DNA of 35,462 nt. Origin: Rikenella microfusus. Its GTDB lineage: Bacteria > Bacteroidota > Bacteroidia > Bacteroidales > DYQK01. A program made the translations under genes and the position numbers. Below the pieces are notes generated by a model. The model ran no database searches. It saw only the letters and a list, made by a program, of their open reading frames with translations, and was not told the DNA's origin. This document shows positions 29,421 through 35,462 of the stretch, piece by piece. The stretch lies in NCBI GenBank assembly GCA_020719385.1, contig DYQK01000025.1:1-35462 (forward strand). The letters are read 5' to 3'. The number at the start of each line of letters is the position of its first letter. Position 1 is the first letter of the stretch.

Positions 29421-32140
29421 CGATGGTCGCAGTGTTCTTTTTCTTTTTTACTCAAATAGGCGTGAAAGCCCAGCCTATTGACACTGCGTTAACAGTTTTT
29501 AGTACTCCTGACAAATTGTGGAGTTGGCGTACTCCATCTCCTTTTGGTGGAAAATTTAATTCGGTTGAGTTTATTGGTTCGGCTGCGACTAATCCGATAG
29601 CTGTTGCTGGTGGAGATTTTGGGATTGTTGCAAAGGCAAATATTTCGGTGGTTTCTGAAAAGTTAAAATGGAATCAATCAAATGTACCTGGGGATTTTAC
29701 AGAATCAACGAAAAGTATAAAATTTTACACTGATAATCAAAATGGTTTTTTGATTTCAAGAAGATTTTTACTCAAAACCGTAAATGCAGGTACAGATTGG
29801 GTTGTTGACAATTCATTGCCAGGATATGGTGGATATTTATTTTATCAACTCAAAATGGTAAACGACACGATGTTTTTGTTTGGCAAAAGCAGAACAGATT
29901 TAAGCAATGTTTTGTTTTTTCGTGCAATAAATGGTAGTTGGACTCTTGATACTGATGGCGTACCATCAAGCAATATTGTCATTTATATGGATTATCCATA
30001 TTTTTGGACCCCTAATGGGGAAATTTACAAAAATCAAACATTAATTTTGACTGTTCCGGGCGTGTTAGATGTGGCAGCGTACGGAGAGAATGATTTTTTA
30101 TTTTTGTACAGCAGTGATGGAATAGGAATAAAACTTTGTAAAAATCATCCTTCCAACGACATTGGTGCAACAGCAACTACTTACAATGGAATTATTGCTA
30201 CGCAGGATGAGTTTAAAAATTTGAAGTATGCAAAAATTCGAGTTGTTGATACAAGTGAAGTTTATGTGTTCAATGTTGCTTTGCATAAATTTTCTAAACA
30301 ATTGACGGAATATACTTGTGTTACAAAAACTATTGCCCCAGAAGTATCTGTTGTTGAAAAACCCATAATTGTTGATTTTTCGAAACGTGGGCGTTACCGA
30401 GTTTGTGTGACAAATACTCCTTACATTTATGCTTCAAATTCCGAGTATTTCACTCCCACAAAACCACAATCTGATATTATCATAAAACATGCTCGCTGTG
30501 TTTATAGCACAGATGCGAATACATTTTATGTAATACAGTCAAATAATCCTGGAATAGCTGCAAAAACAGTAATCTATAAATCAATAGACAAAGGTAAAAA
30601 TTGGAATGTTTTAACCACTATGTCTATTAAATTAGATAGTGTTGAGAAGTTTTTTGTGTTACCTGATAATTCCACTGCTTATGTTTTGGCATATGATTTG
30701 GGAACAAAACGTAGACAGATGTATTGGCACTCCTTGGTTTCGAAAATAACCACTTCAGTTGCCCTTAATGGTGAGGTTGTTGATTTCTATTTCATAGATA
30801 ACGAAAAAGGTTGGGTATTAACTGAAGGAGCAGTGGATTCAACCTATGAGTTATCAACAACTAATTTGGCAAATCGAAGAGACTCTTGCCCTATTTTTAT
30901 AAGAATTTTTGAATTTAAAAATAATGACTACACAAAAAAGAAAAATTTGAATTGTCTTTGGTTCACTTCAGAAAGTCTTGGTTTTGTAGGTGGAGGCGTG
31001 AACGGGGGACAGGCTGTATTAGCAGCAACATTTGATGGGGGAAATACATTTACCAATGAGGGTATAGTAATATCAGGAGGTTCTGAATTGAAAGGAATCC
31101 AATTTATTGGACAACAAAAAGGTTTTGTAACATCAATGAAAGGCTCTTTTTCTCGCACACGTGATGGAGGTGGACGAACGGATAGTTGGATTGGACCAAT
31201 TCAACTCAAATATGAAAATGGCGATTTAGTTACTCAACCTGTTTACAATTTTCAATTTTGGAGTGATATAGAAGGCTATACCGTTTTGATAGAAGGATTT
31301 TTAACAACACCAGAAGGTGGTTTAGTCATTCAAGATGATGGAACAAATTACTTTGCAACAATGAAATTAAAAAAATCACCTCTCGGTTTTAATTTGGGTT
31401 ATTACCAAAAGACTCCTTCAATGCTTGTTACTGATGCAGGATTTTCTACGTTCCTTTACTCTCGCGGATTATATACATTTACTTCGTACGGTTTTTACAA
31501 TGAAATTGAGAATTCAGGTTCTGTCGCGGTCAATAATGGAGGCACAGGAAATTCTATTTTAGAATTACCACAAACTTCCGATACATCAGGGTATTATACC
31601 GTAAATACTTCTGCTTTAACGAATGATTTAATGGTTTATGCTCCTGACGGTTTTATTATCTCGAAAGACAGAAATACTTGGTCAGATTCTTTGTTATATG
31701 ATCATCCAACGGAAGTTGGTGCTGGACATAATACTTTAACAGTGTATGTGAAGTATGGTGTTGCAACAAGAAAGACCTTATCCTCACAAAATGCAGACAT
31801 TCCTAATACTATTCGAGGACATTTGGTGTTTAGCAGCAAAGGCACAGTAACAACAGTTGGATATTTAAAAGCAAAATACACTGATAAAGTTCCTTCTGTT
31901 TCGCAATTATCTCTTTCAGTTTCGCCAAACCCAAGTGCAGGAATGTTTTTTATTGATTCTGAAAATCTCGTAAATGCAAGTCTTTCTGTAAAAGATATCT
32001 CTGGAAAAGTTGTGTATTCTGAGAAAAATGTCAACGGAACAAGTACTAACTTGAATTTATCTCACTTGTCATCGGGAATGTATTTCCTCGAAATACGCTC
32101 TGCAAAGGGCATTTCGATTAAAAAAATTGTTAAACAATAA
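29384..32140 (+). CDS. Secreted beta-propeller-like protein with type IX secretion sorting domain
   Basis: 918 residues. Signal peptide MKDIQCFSQKLFAMVAVFFF to KAQ, whose start is shared with the CHAP gene. The body (~30-760) has repeated WW-poor, Asp/Gly-rich blades of the BNR/Ycf48 type: IDKGKNWNVLT, ESLGFVGGGVNGGQAV with TFDGGNTFTNEG, and FIGQQKGFVTSMKGSFSRTRDGG. The last ~80 residues are a T9SS type A sorting domain: LSLSVSPNPSAGMFFID, SLSVKDISGKVVYSEK, LNLSHLSSGMYFLEIRSAKG, KKIVKQ. The product is expected on or outside the cell surface after removal of this domain. Ligand unknown. Ends in a strong terminator. Confidence 0.88.
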   Translation: MKDIQCFSQKLFAMVAVFFFFFTQIGVKAQPIDTALTVFSTPDKLWSWRTPSPFGGKFNSVEFIGSAATNPIAVAGGDFGIVAKANISVVSEKLKWNQSNVPGDFTESTKSIKFYTDNQNGFLISRRFLLKTVNAGTDWVVDNSLPGYGGYLFYQLKMVNDTMFLFGKSRTDLSNVLFFRAINGSWTLDTDGVPSSNIVIYMDYPYFWTPNGEIYKNQTLILTVPGVLDVAAYGENDFLFLYSSDGIGIKLCKNHPSNDIGATATTYNGIIATQDEFKNLKYAKIRVVDTSEVYVFNVALHKFSKQLTEYTCVTKTIAPEVSVVEKPIIVDFSKRGRYRVCVTNTPYIYASNSEYFTPTKPQSDIIIKHARCVYSTDANTFYVIQSNNPGIAAKTVIYKSIDKGKNWNVLTTMSIKLDSVEKFFVLPDNSTAYVLAYDLGTKRRQMYWHSLVSKITTSVALNGEVVDFYFIDNEKGWVLTEGAVDSTYELSTTNLANRRDSCPIFIRIFEFKNNDYTKKKNLNCLWFTSESLGFVGGGVNGGQAVLAATFDGGNTFTNEGIVISGGSELKGIQFIGQQKGFVTSMKGSFSRTRDGGGRTDSWIGPIQLKYENGDLVTQPVYNFQFWSDIEGYTVLIEGFLTTPEGGLVIQDDGTNYFATMKLKKSPLGFNLGYYQKTPSMLVTDAGFSTFLYSRGLYTFTSYGFYNEIENSGSVAVNNGGTGNSILELPQTSDTSGYYTVNTSALTNDLMVYAPDGFIISKDRNTWSDSLLYDHPTEVGAGHNTLTVYVKYGVATRKTLSSQNADIPNTIRGHLVFSSKGTVTTVGYLKAKYTDKVPSVSQLSLSVSPNPSAGMFFIDSENLVNASLSVKDISGKVVYSEKNVNGTSTNLNLSHLSSGMYFLEIRSAKGISIKKIVKQ

Positions 32141-32150
32141 ACTTTAACGC

Positions 32151-32190
32151 AAAAAATACCTTTTTTTAATTAAAAAGGTATTTTTTTTTT
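32151..32190 (+). terminator. Strong intrinsic terminator
   Basis: A perfect 15-bp AT-rich stem (32151-32165 with 32172-32186), 6-nt loop and a T-run to 32190. It begins 10 nt after the stop codon. Confidence 0.92.
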
Positions 32191-32218
32191 GTTTATATAA
32201 AAAAAGTATTTATCTTTG
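32188..32218 (+). promoter_or_regulatory. Promoter of the outer-membrane barrel/lipoprotein pair
   Basis: TTTG (32188-32191), 19 nt, TATCTTTG (32211-32218). A full consensus match. The TTG of the -7 box is an in-frame false start (32216). Confidence 0.7.
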
Positions 32219-32242
32219 CAGCACTTTTTAATTATTATTGTT

Positions 32243-32929
32243 ATGAAACGAAAAGTATTTGTATTCCTTATTTTTTTGAACATTTTTACAAAATCTGTTT
32301 TTTCGCAGGATGTAAATTCAAATTTTGTGTTATTCGGTACTCTTGGATATGGAAAAGGAACTACGCAATTACATATTGGTTTTCCGTGCTTGGTGTACAT
32401 TAGTTTCGCAAACGGTTTTCATTCACCTTTTAAAGGTATACAGGAAAAATATTACATAGAAAATAACAGAATGAATGTTATAGAGGATTCTGCAATGTGG
32501 CAATATAAAAATGAAAAAAGTTTTTATAACACTTCATTTATGTTAGGACTAACATACGCTCGCAATATAAACAGCGATTTTGATTTGGGCGGTTATTTAG
32601 GATTCGGAGCGAATCAGTATTTGTACACCTATATGTACGAAACAGGCAAAAAAGAAACCGAAGAAATCTGCGACAGAGACCTTTCTTATAAAGGAGCAGG
32701 AATAGAAATTGGTTTAACTACAAGAATCTCTAAACAAGCGATTTTCAAAAAAGGATCAAATTTCAGATTTTTTCTGCGAGCAGGAATATCAGGAATGCTT
32801 AATGATGCTTCTTATGGAAAAGGATTCTGTTTTTTTAAAAAACCAATCTTTTCTATTGGCGGAATCGTTTTATTGTATACCCAATCGCCAAACCTAAAAA
32901 ATTGGAATACGATTTTTAATTCAAAATAA
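32243..32929 (+). CDS. Outer-membrane beta-barrel-like protein of unknown function
   Basis: 228 residues from ATG 32243; the frame extends to a TTG inside the -7 box, which is rejected. Signal peptide MKRKVFVFLIFLNIFTKSVF-SQ. The mature chain is rich in alternating aromatic/Gly strands (LFGTLGYGKGTTQLHIGFP, SFMLGLTYARNI, DFDLGGYLGFGANQYLY, GAGIEIGLTTRIS, FRFFLRAGISGML, FSIGGIVLLYTQ), enough for an 8-10 strand barrel. No catalytic motif seen. A lipoprotein gene follows after 6 nt, so the pair is an operon and may form one envelope complex. Confidence 0.75.
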   Translation: MKRKVFVFLIFLNIFTKSVFSQDVNSNFVLFGTLGYGKGTTQLHIGFPCLVYISFANGFHSPFKGIQEKYYIENNRMNVIEDSAMWQYKNEKSFYNTSFMLGLTYARNINSDFDLGGYLGFGANQYLYTYMYETGKKETEEICDRDLSYKGAGIEIGLTTRISKQAIFKKGSNFRFFLRAGISGMLNDASYGKGFCFFKKPIFSIGGIVLLYTQSPNLKNWNTIFNSK

Positions 32930-32935
32930 CTTCGT

Positions 32936-33655
32936 ATGAAAAAAATATTTTCACCTCTTTCAACAACATTAACATTAATGTTTGTTTTATCAAGTTGTTT
33001 GTTTGATATTCCTGAACCCTCTGTCGGAGACGATGGAACAACAAAAGAAAGAAAAGCATGCTTTTGGACCAACTCTGACGAAGCACTCTCAAATAAAATA
33101 TCCGTCATCTTGTATAAAAAACAAGACGGACAGGATAAAGTTGATACTTTATTTCTTAGTTCTGCGTGTATTGGTTATATACCCGCTTCTAATGACGAAA
33201 GAACAAAAAGCATCATTGCAAATTTTGGCGAGGTTTTTTATTATGTCGCGATGAATGAAGATGGATATAAATGGGGTAACAAAGCAAAAAAAAATGTTCT
33301 TAAATTTGACTTTGAGAAATATTATTGCAAAAAAATATTATTTTCTCGAGAAAATGCAAATAAAGGCAAACTCTTCTTTTGGACAACAACTTGTGCAGGA
33401 GATGCTCCCGAAGTAAAATATATTTCCATAGAAATTGATGGGAAAAGAGACACTTTACGTAATTGTTTTGGCAACAGTGCACAACCTGATTGTGGAGATG
33501 AACATACTTTTACTGTCGAATTAGCCCCAGGAACTTATAATTGCCAAATGAACACCGCAAAAAATATGCCTTGGAGCGGCAAAATAAAGGTTGAATCAGA
33601 TGTTTGTAAATCAGTTAGAGTTCGTTTTGGCGAAAATGGGTTAGAAATATATTAA
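32936..33655 (+). CDS. Lipoprotein of unknown function
   Basis: 239 residues. Lipoprotein signal with lipobox LSSC (Cys21). The mature part is beta-rich and has nine more cysteines, including ACFW, SSACIG, YYCKK, TTCAGD, NCFG, PDCGD, YNCQM and DVCKS, so disulfides are likely in the periplasm or on the surface. The region FTVELAPGTYNCQMN (about 190-205) reads like the last strands of a prealbumin- or Ig-like sandwich. No family recognised. Second gene of the operon with the barrel protein; ends in an intrinsic terminator. Confidence 0.75.
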   Translation: MKKIFSPLSTTLTLMFVLSSCLFDIPEPSVGDDGTTKERKACFWTNSDEALSNKISVILYKKQDGQDKVDTLFLSSACIGYIPASNDERTKSIIANFGEVFYYVAMNEDGYKWGNKAKKNVLKFDFEKYYCKKILFSRENANKGKLFFWTTTCAGDAPEVKYISIEIDGKRDTLRNCFGNSAQPDCGDEHTFTVELAPGTYNCQMNTAKNMPWSGKIKVESDVCKSVRVRFGENGLEIY

Positions 33656-33680
33656 ATTCCCCTTTTCTAAAATTAAAAAA

Positions 33681-33715
33681 TTCTCAAAATGTTGAATTTT
33701 GAGAACTTTTTTTTT
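33681..33715 (+). terminator. Intrinsic terminator
   Basis: TTCTCAAAAT (33681-33690) pairs with ATTTTGAGAA (33696-33705) around a 5-nt loop, then C and nine T. It ends the barrel/lipoprotein operon. Confidence 0.9.
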
Positions 33716-33777
33716 ATTATCTCGAAAAAAATTATCATTTTTGTAAAATATTTCTTTGTGAAAAAAATAAAAAACTT

Positions 33778-34959
33778 ATGTCTCAGATTTTTGAAAATGC
33801 AAACTTGTGGCTCGAAACTTATCAGTCAATCTCAGCCACAGAGAAATACGATTTTATCGAAAAAACGTTAAAACAATCGCTTACTACTGAATTTTTATTT
33901 CAGTTAAAAAGTACGATTATTCCTAAATTACTCGATTACAAAGATGATTTAGAAGAAAATAAACAATTCGAAAAAATTTTTGAGTTAATTGATTTGATTC
34001 ATCAAAATCACTCAACATTTTACGAGGATTATTTTTATTATCTCGACCAATTTGCCGTCGAACATTCGTTGTTTTCTGACAAAAACGAAAAATTGCCGCA
34101 ATTATTGGAACATTTTTTGGAATTCCCCGAAAAAGACCCAAGAATTTTCCTCTCAATTTTTACTTATTTGATTTTTTACCAAAAATACGAAATCGCCGCA
34201 CTCTTGGCTGAAAAATCTTACGAATCTTTGAACGACCTGAACAAAGTCCGTTATCGAATGGGCGACAAAGTTGCAATATTCTTGGCATACGATTTGCTGC
34301 AAAAATATTTCGAAAAATTTCTTGTTACAAAACAATTTAACGCAAACGCTTATTTTAACGCAATTTCGAAATATGACATCGGCAATGAAAAAAAATATAT
34401 TGCCGAATATGTGCGTTTATTTGTCGAAAATCGATGGGAAGTAAAAAATTTCAAGGCAGATTTTTATAGTTACAAGGAATATTATCTCAATTTGCTTGCA
34501 GGACATTTTTTGCAGACGCAATTTTTACAAAATCAGATGAATTTTGCCATCTCGTTTTTTATTTGGGACAATATCTCGTATTATTGGGAGCGAAAAGCAG
34601 GAAATCACGAGCAACATTCGGAGAAATATTTTGCCATCGACCATCGAAAATTCCATCAATTTTTAAGTAATTTGACTTCCGATTATTTTCCGCATTATGA
34701 AGTGAACAGTTTTGCGTTGCTTTGGGGCGTAGTTTATTTGTATGAATTTTTGTTCTCTGTCGAATTGATAAGTTACGCAACCTATTTTAATGCGTTGGAA
34801 AGTTTCGAATTGCTCAAAAAAGATGCGATAAGTCGTTATAAATCAACGCTTTGGAAATTTGATTTTGTTCACCGATGGACAAAACCTTCTTCTATCTCGC
34901 AAGAAAAATTTGATAATGAGAAACAACTTTTTCGCAATAGTTTTTCGTCGAATCTCTAA
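33778..34959 (+). CDS. Helical cytoplasmic protein of unknown function
   Basis: 393 residues, no signal peptide or clear membrane segment, almost entirely predicted alpha-helical, with aromatic-rich helices (FYEDYFYYLDQFAVEH, YLIFYQKYEIAALLAEKSYE, KEYYLNLLAGHFLQTQFLQ). The helix-pair rhythm in the first half could be a TPR/HEAT-like solenoid, but no clean TPR consensus is visible. I do not recognise a family. The start follows TTTCTTTG (33751-33758), a degenerate -7 box. The next gene begins 12 nt after its stop, so they are likely cotranscribed. Confidence 0.72.
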   Translation: MSQIFENANLWLETYQSISATEKYDFIEKTLKQSLTTEFLFQLKSTIIPKLLDYKDDLEENKQFEKIFELIDLIHQNHSTFYEDYFYYLDQFAVEHSLFSDKNEKLPQLLEHFLEFPEKDPRIFLSIFTYLIFYQKYEIAALLAEKSYESLNDLNKVRYRMGDKVAIFLAYDLLQKYFEKFLVTKQFNANAYFNAISKYDIGNEKKYIAEYVRLFVENRWEVKNFKADFYSYKEYYLNLLAGHFLQTQFLQNQMNFAISFFIWDNISYYWERKAGNHEQHSEKYFAIDHRKFHQFLSNLTSDYFPHYEVNSFALLWGVVYLYEFLFSVELISYATYFNALESFELLKKDAISRYKSTLWKFDFVHRWTKPSSISQEKFDNEKQLFRNSFSSNL

Positions 34960-34971
34960 AAATTTTTTCTT

Positions 34972-35409
34972 ATGAAAACTATTTTGGCAATTTTTTTGTT
35001 AATTTTTGGAAATGGAAAAACATTTTTCTCGGAACATTTTCAAGAGTCAAAACATTTTTCTGTTCAATTAGTCGGGACTGAATATTACTCCGAAGGCGAG
35101 TGTGCCTCTCAAAATAATAATTCAGTAACAGTGCGAATTTTGTTTAAAACAGATTACGAGGAAATTACAAAATTAACCATTGTGCATCAGTGGGGCAACA
35201 ATATTACGTTCACCGTTCCTGTGAAACACACGGATTATTGGGGCAATATTGTCTATACTTTTTGTGCAAATAAAACAGCAATTTATCGTTACAGCACAGT
35301 TTTTGTCAATGAAAGCGGTGAGAAAAGTAACGTTATTTCGTTTAAAATTGACCCACAAAATGCGTATATCAGCGATGGAAAACCTCCAAAATTGTTAAAT
35401 GTTTATTAA
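34972..35409 (+). CDS. Small secreted protein of unknown function
   Basis: 145 residues with an N-terminal signal segment (MKTILAIFLLIFGNGKTFFS). The mature part looks like one Ig/fibronectin-like beta-sandwich: NSVTVRILFKTDYEEITKLT, NNITFTVPVK, GNIVYTFCANKTAIYRYSTV, KSNVISFKI. Two cysteines (in GECAS and TFCAN) could form a disulfide. No family recognised. Second gene of a two-gene unit with the helical protein upstream; followed by a strong terminator. Confidence 0.72.
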   Translation: MKTILAIFLLIFGNGKTFFSEHFQESKHFSVQLVGTEYYSEGECASQNNNSVTVRILFKTDYEEITKLTIVHQWGNNITFTVPVKHTDYWGNIVYTFCANKTAIYRYSTVFVNESGEKSNVISFKIDPQNAYISDGKPPKLLNVY

Positions 35410-35417
35410 AAATTTCG

Positions 35418-35449
35418 AAAAACGAGCATTTTTTAATGTTCGTTTTTTT
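35418..35449 (+). terminator. Intrinsic terminator
   Basis: AAAAACGAGCATT (35418-35430) pairs with AATGTTCGTTTTT (35435-35447), a 13-bp stem with one G·T pair and a TTTT loop, running into a T-run. It starts 9 nt after the last stop codon of the window. Confidence 0.9.
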
Positions 35450-35462
35450 ATTTTCTCAAAAA

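Overview
The window looks like a stretch of a Bacteroidota chromosome. Evidence: strongly AT-rich sequence (about 30% G+C by eye); repeated promoters of the Bacteroidota type (TTTG, 18-22 nt, then TAnnTTTG); no obvious Shine-Dalgarno sequences; a type IX secretion C-terminal sorting domain; a TonB-dependent receptor with a carboxypeptidase-like N-terminal domain; PKD lipoproteins; and a methylmalonyl-CoA epimerase. No rRNA, CRISPR array, integrase or transposase is visible. The only RNA gene seen is a tRNA-Ala(GGC).

Layout. 0.1-2.9 kb: operon of queG (tRNA queuosine), rsmA (16S rRNA dimethylation) and a PagL-like outer-membrane lipid A deacylase. 3.0-6.0 kb, minus strand: a Cys/Met-metabolism PLP enzyme, tRNA-Ala, and a lipoprotein with a glutamine-amidotransferase-like domain. 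6.2-10.9 kb, plus strand: three poorly characterised genes, each with its own promoter: a small cytoplasmic protein, an OmpA-like protein with a duplicated N-terminal domain, and a 537-residue protein with transthyretin-like and crystallin-like segments. 11.0-14.6 kb: a SpoIIE-type phosphatase between a degenerate and an intact receiver domain, then recX, whose 3' end overlaps a convergent O-antigen-ligase-like gene by 84 bp. 14.8-16.2 kb: a small secreted protein and a YwqG (DUF1963) protein. 16.4-18.9 kb: a TonB-dependent receptor split by a one-base frameshift. 19.0-21.0 kb: a long-chain polyprenyl diphosphate synthase and the AmmeMemoRadiSam radical SAM enzyme. 21.2-22.5 kb: a STAS/SEC14-like protein and a papain-like protease lipoprotein.

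22.8-26.0 kb holds a tandem pair of FloA-like flotillins whose membrane-proximal part is expanded into long arrays of ~32-residue helical repeats (five in one, roughly eleven or twelve in the other). This is the most distinctive feature of the window. After methylmalonyl-CoA epimerase and a PKD lipoprotein/membrane protein pair, 28.2-29.4 kb is a repeat-rich zone: a tandem 85-bp duplication, a 33-bp repeat, and a 135-bp leader cassette (upstream region plus the first 12 codons) present before both a CHAP-domain protein and a 918-residue T9SS cargo protein. The window ends with an outer-membrane barrel/lipoprotein pair and a pair of unknown genes.

Many transcription units are bounded by clear intrinsic terminators. 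Several start codons were moved downstream of the longest open frame because the TTG of the promoter -7 box (TAnnTTTG) gives a false start, or because the internal Met begins a clean signal peptide.
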